A stretch of 60,758 bases of DNA from an uncultured Cocleimonas sp. (lineage in GTDB: Bacteria > Pseudomonadota > Gammaproteobacteria > Thiotrichales > Thiotrichaceae): positions 1-60,758 of the forward strand of contig NZ_CANLZW010000029.1 in the NCBI RefSeq assembly GCF_947495625.1. The letters are read 5' to 3'. Both the position numbers and the translations under genes were made by a program. Position 1 is the first letter of the stretch. The number at the start of each line of letters is the position of its first letter. The notes beneath the pieces were generated by a model. It saw only the letters and a program-made list of their open reading frames with translations, did not search any database and was not told where the DNA came from. Positions 1-7,356 of the stretch are shown piece after piece.

Positions 1-61
1 ACTGCGAAAAGGCTATAAGGTATGATAGTAAAAACAATGACTTGGTTGCTTAATTCAACGG

Positions 62-76
62 CATTGGGGGGGTGAC
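62..76 (+). repeat. Partial copy of the dispersed G-run element
   Basis: The G-rich half of the window's dispersed element is present as seven G residues followed by TGAC. The usual GCCCTAAAAGTA left half is replaced by GGCATT, so no hairpin forms. It is either a decayed copy or a chance match. No gene is recognisable in positions 1-118. Confidence 0.4.
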
Positions 77-118
77 TAGATTAGTTGGTTTTTGATGATG
101 AGGTTCTTTTGTAGACAT

Positions 119-153
119 AAAAAAGCCCACTAACAATTAATCGTTAGCAGGCT
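119..153 (-). terminator. Rho-independent terminator for the small minus-strand gene
   Basis: On the minus strand an imperfect hairpin (AGCC pairing with GGCT, a two-base internal mismatch, then CTAAC pairing with GTTAG around an 8-base loop) is followed by six T. It lies 20 bases beyond the stop of the 49-residue reading frame at 173-322, which supports that frame being a separate transcript. Confidence 0.7.
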
Positions 154-172
154 TCCTTCGATGGTATATCAA

Positions 173-322
173 TTACACTCTTATTAAGTGACTTGCAATA
201 GCCATAACAATGACAAAAAGGGTGCTGGCAACCAGAGATTTAACAATTGGCGGTAACACTCCACAGTCATCATTATTTTTTAATGATGCTAGCCCTAATA
301 AGTTTTTTAGTAAACACGTCAT
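173..322 (-). CDS. Small single-pass membrane protein, 49 residues
   Basis: The minus-strand frame opens at ATG 322 and closes with TAA at 173-175. It is preceded by a good ribosome binding site (AAGGGGAG, seven bases before ATG) and followed by a hairpin-plus-T terminator. The product starts MTCLLKNLLG, has a short polar middle (KNNDDCG) and ends with a hydrophobic stretch of about 20 residues (LVASTLFVIVMAIASHL), so one membrane helix near the C-terminus is predicted. Two cysteines are present, at residues 3 and 20. I do not recognise a family. It lies downstream of tatC in the same direction, separated by about 250 bases. The binding site, terminator and hydrophobic helix together argue for a real gene. 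Confidence 0.6.
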   Translation of the reverse strand: MTCLLKNLLGLASLKNNDDCGVLPPIVKSLVASTLFVIVMAIASHLIRV

Positions 323-569
323 AGGATGCTCCCCTTCGTGATTTTTACAAAACTATTTATAAAGTATGTTTTTAACTATTAATTAAAAAATAATAGTTCG
401 AGATTAAATGGCCGCTATTCCATATCTCGTGAAAACTATTATTAATTAATCAAAGTTATATGAATAGTAACATGAAGAAACTGAATGGTTCATTACTATT
501 TAATTAAATTCTAATATTTGATATTTATCAAATCATTGTTTTTATTAGATTTATTTCAATTTTATTGAG
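323..569. other. AT-rich intergenic stretch downstream of tatC
   Basis: This stretch has no plausible coding frame. It is very AT-rich, with TTAATTAA-like tracts, and probably carries the promoter of the small minus-strand gene. A TTTATAAA stretch near 355-362, read on the minus strand, is a possible -10 region. No clear hairpin terminator for tatC was found here. Confidence 0.4.
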
Positions 570-1823
570 CTAACTCTTGTCGTTTGAATCGTCGTCCTTT
601 TTGGATTCGGCACGTTCCTTTGCCTTATCTTCAACGAATTCGTCAGCCATATCATCCGCTTCAATACGGTCTAATTCAGCTTCCATTTCTTCGTCAGAGA
701 GTTCATCAAAATCCTCGACCACATCAGTACCGTAGAATCTCTCTGCTTCTTCTGAGTCGCTAATTTTCCCATTTTCTTCTGGAATATAATCTTCATCATA
801 TTCTTCACTGCTGAGGTCTTCGTCTTTGATCAGGTCTTCTGTCTTTTTAACATCATCTTCTATATCTGATGATGGGCTAGACATGTCGAATGCATCATCA
901 TCTGTGTATTCGTTATGACCTGTATCATTGTTATCTTCGTTGTTAATAGTGCGGTCAGAATCATCCTCTTCATAGGTATAGTCATCATCTTCCCAAAGTT
1001 TATCTGCGCTTATTGCAGCAGTGCCTGCAGCTGCTGAAGCTGCTGTTTTCTCAGCATCCATCTGTTCTTTGGCTTCACCGGCTTCTTTGATTCGAATATC
1101 AAAGAAACGGCTGAAAATAATACCTAATTCAAATAATAACCACATCGGAATAGCGAGCATGATCTGCGAAATAACGTCAGGTGGCGTAAGTAACATGCCA
1201 ACAACAAAAGCACCAACGATCACATAAGGGCGTTTTGATTTTAAATCTTTAGCAGTAGTCATACCCGTGCTGATCAATAGAATTGTCGCTATTGGCATTT
1301 CAAAACCAAAACCAAATGCCATGAACATCATGATCGTAAAGTCGAGATATTGAGCTATATCTGGGCTAAAGACGGCTACTTCAGGGGCGAACTGCGGAAT
1401 AATTTTAAACATCATCGGTAGCAGAATATAGTAAACAAACGCAATACCGAGATAAAAGAGGAAGATACTGGAAGCAATTAGTGGATAAATTAAGCGTTTT
1501 TCATGCTTGTACAAGCCGGGTGCTACAAATGACCATAATTGGTAAAACAAGTAGGGTAGGGCGATTAAAAAAGCCACCATCAAGGTTAGCTTCATTGGAA
1601 TAAGGAATGGCGCTACAGGGCCAATGATTAACATTTCCTGGCCTTGATCAACCAGTGGAGCTGCTAGCCAGTTATAAATATTTTTAGCGAAGGGAAATAG
1701 ACAAACAAAGGCAACAAAGATAACGATTACCGCTCTAAGTAAGCGATCTCGCATTTCGATCAGATGGGAGAGGAAACCACCTACAGCTGTTTCAGGTAGT
1801 TCTTTTGCTGGGGTATCGCTCAT
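570..1823 (-). CDS. tatC: Twin-arginine translocase subunit TatC with long acidic C-terminal tail
   Basis: TatC is the inner-membrane receptor of the Tat pathway, binding twin-arginine signal peptides and recruiting TatB and TatA for export of folded proteins. Residues 1-245 carry the family core: HLIEMRDRLL near the N-terminus, with the conserved glutamate at residue 23, then six membrane helices including the APGLYKHEKR loop with its conserved glutamate. Residues 246-417 are unusual. They form about 170 residues of low-complexity sequence very rich in Asp and Glu with a lysine-containing end, where typical TatC proteins stop near residue 250-260. The reading frame through the tail is intact and contains no second recognisable domain. 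The gene is the last of tatABC, five bases after tatB, so it is translated from the same message. Identity of the core is secure; the tail's role is unknown. Confidence 0.95.
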   Translation of the reverse strand: MSDTPAKELPETAVGGFLSHLIEMRDRLLRAVIVIFVAFVCLFPFAKNIYNWLAAPLVDQGQEMLIIGPVAPFLIPMKLTLMVAFLIALPYLFYQLWSFVAPGLYKHEKRLIYPLIASSIFLFYLGIAFVYYILLPMMFKIIPQFAPEVAVFSPDIAQYLDFTIMMFMAFGFGFEMPIATILLISTGMTTAKDLKSKRPYVIVGAFVVGMLLTPPDVISQIMLAIPMWLLFELGIIFSRFFDIRIKEAGEAKEQMDAEKTAASAAAGTAAISADKLWEDDDYTYEEDDSDRTINNEDNNDTGHNEYTDDDAFDMSSPSSDIEDDVKKTEDLIKDEDLSSEEYDEDYIPEENGKISDSEEAERFYGTDVVEDFDELSDEEMEAELDRIEADDMADEFVEDKAKERAESKKDDDSNDKS

Positions 1824-1828
1824 AGAGT

Positions 1829-2164
1829 TTATTTGTTATTTGCCGAGGAAGCTTTTTCTGCTTCGTTGATGCTATCGCCAAGCATTTCTGCGGCTTCATT
1901 TACTTCACTGGAAACTTCATTTCCAGTGCTTTTCATCATATCGCGTAATTCGCTGATTTCTTCTTTTTGTTGAGCCAGCATAGACTGCATTTCATCCGCG
2001 CGAATTTCTTTTTCGATATCTTCACGCGTATTAGCAATAAATGCTTTCATTTTACCCACGAATTTACCTGCTTTAGAAGCAAGACCGGGTAATCGCTCAG
2101 GGCCAACCACTAGCAGTGCAATCACGCCAATGACAAGCATTTCCAGAAAGCCAGAATCAAACAT
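1829..2164 (-). CDS. tatB: Sec-independent protein translocase TatB
   Basis: TatB forms the substrate-receptor complex with TatC in the inner membrane. The 111-residue product begins MFDSGFLEMLVIGVIALLVVGPERLP, the characteristic N-terminal helix with the E-x-x-V-I-x-V-A-L-x-V-x-GP-E-R-LP pattern. This is followed by an amphipathic helix (LASKAGKFVGKMKAFIANTREDIEKEI) and a charged variable tail. It sits between tatA and tatC with short gaps, consistent with one tatABC transcript. The GPERLP motif separates it from TatA, which has FGTKRLR instead. Confidence 0.95.
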   Translation of the reverse strand: MFDSGFLEMLVIGVIALLVVGPERLPGLASKAGKFVGKMKAFIANTREDIEKEIRADEMQSMLAQQKEEISELRDMMKSTGNEVSSEVNEAAEMLGDSINEAEKASSANNK

Positions 2165-2206
2165 TAAAAACTACTCGAAAGGGGTTAGTCTAAAATTGTG
2201 AAAAAC

Positions 2207-2458
2207 TTATGACTTAGTGGTGTCTTTAACTTTTGAAGTAGCGTCGATAACATCGTCAGCAGCATCTTCAATCGATTCTTTCTTGGCATTCACGCTATCT
2301 GCGCCACTTTTCATAGAGTCTTTGAAGTTTTTAACCGCTCCGCCTAAATCGCCACCTGCATTGCGTAGACGCTTTGTGCCGAAGATAACCACTACGATTA
2401 CCAAGATAATTAATAGTGACCATGGGCTAATCCCGCCTAATCCAAATCCGTATAACAT
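2207..2458 (-). CDS. tatA: Sec-independent protein translocase TatA
   Basis: TatA oligomerises to form the translocation path of the Tat system. The 83-residue product has a short N-terminal membrane helix ([17 protein letters not shown]), the hinge [14 protein letters not shown] and an amphipathic helix beginning AVKNFKDSM, followed by a charged tail. The family normally begins with a G-x-S helix start, and GGISPWSLL fits. It lies 87 bases after hisE, so it may be read through from the his genes or have its own promoter in that gap; no strong promoter was identified. Confidence 0.95.
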   Translation of the reverse strand: MLYGFGLGGISPWSLLIILVIVVVIFGTKRLRNAGGDLGGAVKNFKDSMKSGADSVNAKKESIEDAADDVIDATSKVKDTTKS

Positions 2459-2545
2459 ACTATTCCTCTCTTCTTTGATTCTTTAATGTACCGCTAACAT
2501 CTCTAAATTAGAGACTTTTAATTTAATACTCTCTATCTGGTACGT

Positions 2546-2887
2546 TTACTGTCGACTTGCTTTTTCGACTAGACCAGATGTTCCAAATCGACGTTCTAAT
2601 TCTTTTAAAACATCATCTGGATGTAAATTTTGTTGTGCTAATAATACTAGGGTATGAAACCATAAGTCAGCAACTTCGTAGACTATTTTATCCGGGCTTT
2701 TGCCATTTTCAGTATCTTTAGCAGCCATCACGACTTCAGTCGCTTCTTCGCCTACCTTTTTAAGAATCGCATCCAATCCTTTGTCGTACAATTTTGCTAC
2801 GTATGAACTGTCAGGTTCAGCCGATTTGCGAGCCTCAAGAACATCTGCAACGTCTCTAAGCGTATTATTACTCATACTCTTATCCAT
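2546..2887 (-). CDS. hisE: Phosphoribosyl-ATP pyrophosphatase HisE
   Basis: HisE hydrolyses phosphoribosyl-ATP to phosphoribosyl-AMP in the second step of histidine synthesis. The 113-residue protein has the all-alpha MazG-like fold signature: [32 protein letters not shown], with the metal-binding EExxE-type glutamates, then [13 protein letters not shown]. The start at 2887 is supported by AAGGA seven bases upstream, just after the hisF stop. In many proteobacteria hisI (the next enzyme) lies directly before or is fused to hisE. Here it is neither fused nor adjacent. Confidence 0.93.
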   Translation of the reverse strand: MDKSMSNNTLRDVADVLEARKSAEPDSSYVAKLYDKGLDAILKKVGEEATEVVMAAKDTENGKSPDKIVYEVADLWFHTLVLLAQQNLHPDDVLKELERRFGTSGLVEKASRQ

Positions 2888-2896
2888 AATATGTCC

Positions 2897-3670
2897 TTAA
2901 ATGCGCATTTCAATGCCTTGATCCTGCATAAATTGTTTGGCTTCACCAACGGTGTATTCATTAAAGTGAAAAATACTTGCCGCTAAAACCGCATCAGCGC
3001 CAGCTATGGTCACGCCATCGGCTAAATGCTGAAGATTACCTACACCGCCAGAAGCGATAACAGGGATATTAACAGCATCTACAATCGCTTTTGTTAAAGG
3101 TAGGTTAAAACCTGACTTTGTGCCATCTTTATCCATGCTGGTTACAAGCAGTTCGCCAGCACCATAGTCTGCCATTTTTTTTGCCCATTCTACGGCATCA
3201 ATTCCAGTATCATTACGACCACCGTGGGTGAATATATCCCACTTATCAGGTTCGCCTTCTTTGCTGACTTTTTTTGCATCAATCGCAACAACAATGCATT
3301 GAGAGCCATAGTATTCAGCGGCTTGTCTAACTAATTCTGGATTGTGAATAGCAGCGGTATTGATTGCTACTTTGTCCGCGCCTGCGTTGAGCATTGTGCG
3401 AACATCTTCCAGTTTGCGAATACCGCCGCCAACAGTCAGAGGTATAAACACTTCGGATGCAATCGCTTCAACCATGTGGACCGTAGTTTCACGATCATCA
3501 GAGCTTGCAGTTATGTCCAGAAAAGTAATTTCATCTGCGCCTTCACGATTATAGCGTGCGGCAACTTCAACTGGATCACCCGCATCGCGGATATCGACGA
3601 AGTTAACACCTTTCACAACGCGTCCATTATCAACGTCGAGACAAGGGATAATGCGTTTTGCTAATCCCAT
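2897..3670 (-). CDS. hisF: Imidazole glycerol phosphate synthase, cyclase subunit HisF
   Basis: HisF is the TIM-barrel synthase half of the HisFH complex. It uses ammonia from HisH to convert PRFAR to imidazole glycerol phosphate and AICAR. The start [24 protein letters not shown] at 3670 matches the family and follows the hisA stop by two bases; an upstream start at 3691 would only add seven unconserved residues and overlap hisA. Visible motifs are the catalytic Asp in [19 protein letters not shown], the phosphate-binding loops VGGGIR and ASGGVGN, and the second catalytic Asp in [13 protein letters not shown]. The protein is about 257 residues, the normal length. Confidence 0.96.
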   Translation of the reverse strand: MGLAKRIIPCLDVDNGRVVKGVNFVDIRDAGDPVEVAARYNREGADEITFLDITASSDDRETTVHMVEAIASEVFIPLTVGGGIRKLEDVRTMLNAGADKVAINTAAIHNPELVRQAAEYYGSQCIVVAIDAKKVSKEGEPDKWDIFTHGGRNDTGIDAVEWAKKMADYGAGELLVTSMDKDGTKSGFNLPLTKAIVDAVNIPVIASGGVGNLQHLADGVTIAGADAVLAASIFHFNEYTVGEAKQFMQDQGIEMRI

Positions 3671-3671
3671 G

Positions 3672-4418
3672 TTATGCCATTCTCTCAGCAAATGTGTCTA
3701 CGAACTCATGCGCTTTGGCAAGGTCGATCGTACCTTCGTAGATCGAACGACCAAGAATTGTGCCTGTGATACCCGAAGCTTCGACATTACACAGTGCGAT
3801 AATATCGTCCATATTGGTTACACCACCAGAAGCGATAACAGGAATGTTAATGCTTTCAGCAAGTTCTTTCGTGGCTTCAACGTTGACGCCTGTCATCATG
3901 CCATCGCGTGAAATGTCGGTATAAACGATCGCCACTACACCGGCTTCTTCGAACTGTTTTGCAAGATCAATAGCTGAAACGGTAGAAACTTTATCCCAGC
4001 CATCTGTTGCTACCATGCCATTTTTAGCATCGATACCGACAATAATATGCCCAGGAAATTGCTTGCAAAGGTCTTTTACAAACTCAGGATCTTCAACCGC
4101 TTTGGTACCAATGATGCAGTAAGTGACTCCGGCATCAAGATAAGCTTGAACCGTTTTTGCATCACGAATGCCGCCACCGATTTGAATCGGTAGGTCAGGG
4201 AATTTCTTCGCAATTGCTTCGACAGCAGAATTGTTTACTGGAGCGCCATCAAATGCACCATTCAGATCAACCAAGTGTAAACGTTTTGCGCCAGCTTCAA
4301 CCCAGCGCGTAGCTGTGTCAACAGGGCTATCAGAGAATACGGTGGTGTCTTCCATGCGGCCTTGTTTTAGGCGTACGCATTGCCCGTCTTTAAGATCAAT
4401 CGCAGGTAGTAATAACAT
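3672..4418 (-). CDS. hisA: Phosphoribosylformimino-AICAR phosphate isomerase HisA
   Basis: HisA catalyses the Amadori rearrangement of ProFAR to PRFAR, the substrate of HisFH. The 248-residue TIM barrel begins [20 protein letters not shown], with the catalytic aspartate in AIDLKDG. It carries the phosphate-binding IGGGIRD and IASGGV loops and the second catalytic Asp in [14 protein letters not shown]. Its ATG directly abuts the hisH stop and its own stop lies two bases from the hisF start, so hisH-hisA-hisF are translationally linked. Confidence 0.96.
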   Translation of the reverse strand: MLLLPAIDLKDGQCVRLKQGRMEDTTVFSDSPVDTATRWVEAGAKRLHLVDLNGAFDGAPVNNSAVEAIAKKFPDLPIQIGGGIRDAKTVQAYLDAGVTYCIIGTKAVEDPEFVKDLCKQFPGHIIVGIDAKNGMVATDGWDKVSTVSAIDLAKQFEEAGVVAIVYTDISRDGMMTGVNVEATKELAESINIPVIASGGVTNMDDIIALCNVEASGITGTILGRSIYEGTIDLAKAHEFVDTFAERMA

Positions 4419-5060
4419 CTAAACGTTTCCATCCCATTGGGTAAAGTTTTTCAAAAGTTGTAATCCATCATCCGCGCTTTTTTCAGGGTGTGCCTGAATC
4501 GCAAAGACATTGTCTTTTGCAATAGCAGATGGATAGGTAATACCGTAATCGGTCTCACCAGCGATAATTGATTTATCTTCTGGCGCAATAAAGTAACTAT
4601 GCACAAAGTAAAAACGAGAGTTTTCTTTGATGCCATTCCACAGTGGATGTTGTTGAGTATGCGAGACTTTATTCCAGCCCATTTGTGGGATTTTTAGTCG
4701 TTCACCATTCTCGTCAGTCGCGCCAATGTGGTCTTGAAAGTACAAAACTTTACCTTCATAAAGACCGATACAATCGACTCCGCCGCCTTCTGAACTATGC
4801 TCCATCAGCACTTGCATGCCCATGCAAACACCTAGAAAAGGTTTGCTTACAGCGACTTGTTTAACTACATCAACGAGTTCACGCTTGTGTAATTCACTCA
4901 TGCAATCGCGAGCAGCACCCTGACCAGGGAATACGATGTGATCCGCTTTGTTGATAACATCGGGAGAAGATGTTATCTCAACCGTTTCATTGGTAACGTG
5001 TTGAAGGGCTTTGTGCACGGAGTGTAAATTGCCCATGCTGTAATCTATAACCGCAATCAT
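4419..5060 (-). CDS. hisH: Imidazole glycerol phosphate synthase, glutaminase subunit HisH
   Basis: HisH is the class I glutamine amidotransferase that supplies ammonia to HisF. The 213-residue product starts MIAVIDYSMGNLHSVHKAL. It contains the oxyanion region FPGQGAARDCM, the nucleophile motif FLGVCMGMQVL with the catalytic cysteine, and the His-Glu pair in FAIQAHPEKSADDGL, so the triad is complete. The 157-base gap upstream to hisB is unusually long for this operon and contains repeated sequence. Confidence 0.95.
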   Translation of the reverse strand: MIAVIDYSMGNLHSVHKALQHVTNETVEITSSPDVINKADHIVFPGQGAARDCMSELHKRELVDVVKQVAVSKPFLGVCMGMQVLMEHSSEGGGVDCIGLYEGKVLYFQDHIGATDENGERLKIPQMGWNKVSHTQQHPLWNGIKENSRFYFVHSYFIAPEDKSIIAGETDYGITYPSAIAKDNVFAIQAHPEKSADDGLQLLKNFTQWDGNV

Positions 5061-5217
5061 CTTTTAAATCACCCACCTTGCTCTTTCTATCCACCCAATA
5101 ACTGCGTTGTCGATGCTCGTTTGCGCTTGCAAACTCCGCGTCTTCGCCTTGCTCTTGAGTGAATATAAAGAGCAATTTGGGCAATTTAGTTTTAAATAAG
5201 ACAACATTTGAAAAAGT
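5061..5217. repeat. Repeat-like insertion between hisH and hisB
   Basis: This gap has no convincing gene. A 10-base direct repeat CCTTGCTCTT occurs at 5076-5085 and 5147-5156, enclosing about 60 bases with higher GC than the surroundings (ACTGCGTTGTCGATGCTCG and GCGCTTGCAAACTCCGCG). A short inverted repeat GCTCTT/AAGAGC is found at 5151-5156 and 5168-5173. Composition and boundaries look like a small interspersed repeat that moved into the his operon. Only one copy was seen here, so this is uncertain. Confidence 0.35.
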
Positions 5218-5811
5218 TTATAGAGAACCTTTTGTTGATGGTATTGCGTTCGCAGAACGCTCATCTCTTTCAACAGCCATACGTAATGCGCGTCCAAATG
5301 CTTTGAATATAGTTTCAGCAATATGGTGTGCGTTACGACCGCGGATATTATCCAGATGTAAGCTGACTAAAGCGTGGTTTACAAAGCCTTGGAAAAACTC
5401 GTGGAATAGATCGGTATCGAAATTTCCTAGCATTGGGCGTTTGTAATCTACAGTGTCTTCCAAATGTGGACGACCAGAAAAATCAATCACTACGCGTGAT
5501 AGTGACTCATCAAGTGGTACATAAGCGTGACCGTAACGACGGATGCCTTTTTTATCACCAATCGCTTTTGCAAAAGCCTGACCCAGTGAAATACCGATGT
5601 CTTCAACCGTATGATGCGCATCTATGTGCAGATCACCGTTTGCTTCGATTTCAATATCGATCATGCCGTGCAGCGCTATCTGGTGCATCATGTGTTCAAG
5701 GAAAGGTACTTCGGTTTTGAAGCGTGCTTTTCCCGTGCCGTCTAAATTTATATTGACGGTAATCTGTGTTTCAAAAGTATCACGTGTGATAGTGGCTGTA
5801 CGTTCGGTCAT
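5218..5811 (-). CDS. hisB: Imidazoleglycerol-phosphate dehydratase HisB
   Basis: HisB removes water from imidazole glycerol phosphate to give imidazole acetol phosphate. The start [19 protein letters not shown] at 5811 matches the family, and a longer frame reaching 5898 adds an unconserved aromatic-rich leader. The protein has the metal-binding repeats [22 protein letters not shown], the [15 protein letters not shown] segment, the LFHEFFQGF helix and a second histidine cluster [20 protein letters not shown]. It is the stand-alone dehydratase of about 197 residues, without the N-terminal histidinol-phosphatase domain of enteric HisB. It is the first his gene in this block, and its leader contains a copy of the dispersed G-run element. 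Confidence 0.96.
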   Translation of the reverse strand: MTERTATITRDTFETQITVNINLDGTGKARFKTEVPFLEHMMHQIALHGMIDIEIEANGDLHIDAHHTVEDIGISLGQAFAKAIGDKKGIRRYGHAYVPLDESLSRVVIDFSGRPHLEDTVDYKRPMLGNFDTDLFHEFFQGFVNHALVSLHLDNIRGRNAHHIAETIFKAFGRALRMAVERDERSANAIPSTKGSL

Positions 5812-5888
5812 GTTTATCATTTTCGGTTGTTTAGGTGGCGGATAATACCATATTGTGACGCGATGTAACCTGTAGAAATAGAAAGAAA

Positions 5889-5913
5889 TAGGCCCCAAAG
5901 TAGGGGGGTGCCC
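5889..5913 (+). repeat. Dispersed G-run element in the hisB leader
   Basis: The sequence GGCCCCAAAGTAGGGGGGTG matches the window consensus, with CCCC able to pair with the G run. It lies between divergent genes about 80 bases upstream of hisB. No minus-strand gene is present upstream for it to terminate. A T-rich but interrupted tract (TATTTCTTT) follows on the minus strand. Confidence 0.8.
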
Positions 5914-6128
5914 TATAAAATAGTTTAAACAGTCAATGTTCTACTTGCTCGTTTAATGCGGTTTGTTCGCATAAAACTGAACTTTCACGTTAATATTGGC
6001 GCTAAATAGATACTGGGGATATTTTTTAATAATGCAATTATCCATGGCGTGTTTAAGTGTTTGTATTGTTTTTGCTTTTTCCTATGCGGTTTGAATATTA
6101 ATAACGATGTTTTCGAATCAAACAATTA

Positions 6129-6156
6129 AAAAAAGCCCTATAAGTGGGGGGGGTGT
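6129..6156 (+). repeat. Dispersed G-run element overlapping a ribosome binding site
   Basis: Seven A, GCCCTATAAGT, then eight G and TGT end only six bases before the ATG at 6163. The G run sits nine bases upstream of the ATG and is the only purine-rich candidate Shine-Dalgarno sequence. On the minus strand the same sequence would be a hairpin followed by seven T. Confidence 0.8.
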
Positions 6157-6162
6157 AAAACT

Positions 6163-7251
6163 ATGAATAGTTTAATCGTTAAATCTGTGTTGTTTGCAAT
6201 GGCTCTTTTGATCCATCAATTTGCTGCGGCTAAATCCAATCTTGATTTGTTAAAAGTCCCTGCTGGTTTCAAGATAGAGTTATTTGAAAGTGATGTACCT
6301 AATGCGAGAACTATGGTTTTGGGTACTAATGGTACCTTGTTTGTGGGCACAAGAAACGAAGGTGTCGTTTATGCCATTAAGAATAATAAACGCTATATTA
6401 TTGCTGAAGATCTAAACATGCCGAACGGTTTAGCGTTTCGCGACAAAGCACTCTACATAGGCGCTGTAGATAAACTATTTCGAATGGATGATATTGAAGC
6501 TCGATTAGATAACCCGCCGATTCCTACTTTAATTCGAGATGATTTACCTTCTGAAACACACCACGGTTGGAGATATATGGATTTCGGTCCGGATGGCCGC
6601 TTATATATGGCCATCGGTGCGCCGTGTAATGTGTGCTTGAAGAAAGATTATGCCGTGATTCGCAGTATGAACGCGGATGGAACGGATGAACGCGTAGAGG
6701 CGAGAGGTATTCGTAATACCGTAGGTTTTACCTGGCACCCCGTATCAAAAAAATTATGGTTGAGTGATAACGGCAGAGACATGATGGGCGATGATATTCC
6801 CCCTGATGAGATCAACCGTGTTGATGAATTTCAGGAGCATTTTGGTTTCCCTTACTGTCACGGTGGAACGATTGCAGATCCTGAATTCAACGATTTATCG
6901 TGTCGAGCTTTTACGCCACCAATTCAGGCACTGGGTGCACATGTGGCTCCATTGGGTATTGCTTTTTATACAGGCAAGCAATTTCCAAAAGCTTATAAAA
7001 ACAGGTTGTTTGTCGCGGAACACGGTTCATGGAATCGCAGTAAAAAATCGGGCTACAAGGTCATGATGGCAACGATTACAGGTAGTGACGAAGATGAGAT
7101 AATCACCAAATATGAGCCATTTGTAACAGGCTGGTTACAGGGGCAAAAAGCCTGGGGCAGACCTGCTTATGTGCTTGTGCTCAAAGATGGTTCCTTATTG
7201 ATATCAGATGATAGGGGTGGCGCTATCTATCGCGTTTCATACACTCAATAA
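6163..7251 (+). CDS. Secreted PQQ-dependent sugar dehydrogenase-like beta-propeller protein
   Basis: This 362-residue protein has an N-terminal signal peptide (hydrophobic core VLFAMALLIHQFAAA, cleavage likely after AAA) and belongs to the soluble glucose/sorbosone dehydrogenase (GSDH) six-bladed propeller family. Family segments seen include LKVPAGFKIELFESDVPNARTM near the mature N-terminus, GLAFRDKALYIG, DFGPDGRLYMAIGAPCNVC, GFTWHPVSKKLWLSDNGRDMMGDDIPPDEIN, FGFPYCHGG and FVAEHGSWNRS. The family oxidises sugars in the periplasm with bound PQQ; the substrate here cannot be read. CNVC and the later cysteines are typical of the subgroup. The gene stands alone, with element copies on both sides: one at its ribosome binding site and one as its terminator. 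Confidence 0.85.
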   Translation: MNSLIVKSVLFAMALLIHQFAAAKSNLDLLKVPAGFKIELFESDVPNARTMVLGTNGTLFVGTRNEGVVYAIKNNKRYIIAEDLNMPNGLAFRDKALYIGAVDKLFRMDDIEARLDNPPIPTLIRDDLPSETHHGWRYMDFGPDGRLYMAIGAPCNVCLKKDYAVIRSMNADGTDERVEARGIRNTVGFTWHPVSKKLWLSDNGRDMMGDDIPPDEINRVDEFQEHFGFPYCHGGTIADPEFNDLSCRAFTPPIQALGAHVAPLGIAFYTGKQFPKAYKNRLFVAEHGSWNRSKKSGYKVMMATITGSDEDEIITKYEPFVTGWLQGQKAWGRPAYVLVLKDGSLLISDDRGGAIYRVSYTQ

Positions 7252-7324
7252 GTTTATGATTTGTAGTTTATTCGGGGCGTTTGATTGAAATGCTTAAGCT
7301 TCCTGATCTAACTGAGTCATCCAA

Positions 7325-7353
7325 GTCACCCCCATACTTATAGGCACTTTTTT
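7325..7353 (-). terminator. Dispersed G-run element acting as terminator of the dehydrogenase-like gene
   Basis: On the + strand GTCACCCCCATACTTATAGG is followed by CAC and six T, 75 bases after the stop at 7251. Only the core CC/GG pairs well, so the hairpin is weak, but position and T run fit termination of the + strand gene. The convergent minus-strand cyclase gene ends at 7357. Confidence 0.65.
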
Positions 7354-7356
7354 ATA

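Noticed and set aside
1021-1227. Plus-strand frames antisense to tatC, his, pqi and glutarate genes
   Set aside because: They are shadows of the real genes: they lack ribosome sites and family motifs and follow the codon periodicity of the opposite strand.
5064-5321. An 85-residue minus-strand frame between hisH and hisB
   Set aside because: It overlaps the 3' part of hisB in another frame, has no conserved domain and arises from the repeat-like block.
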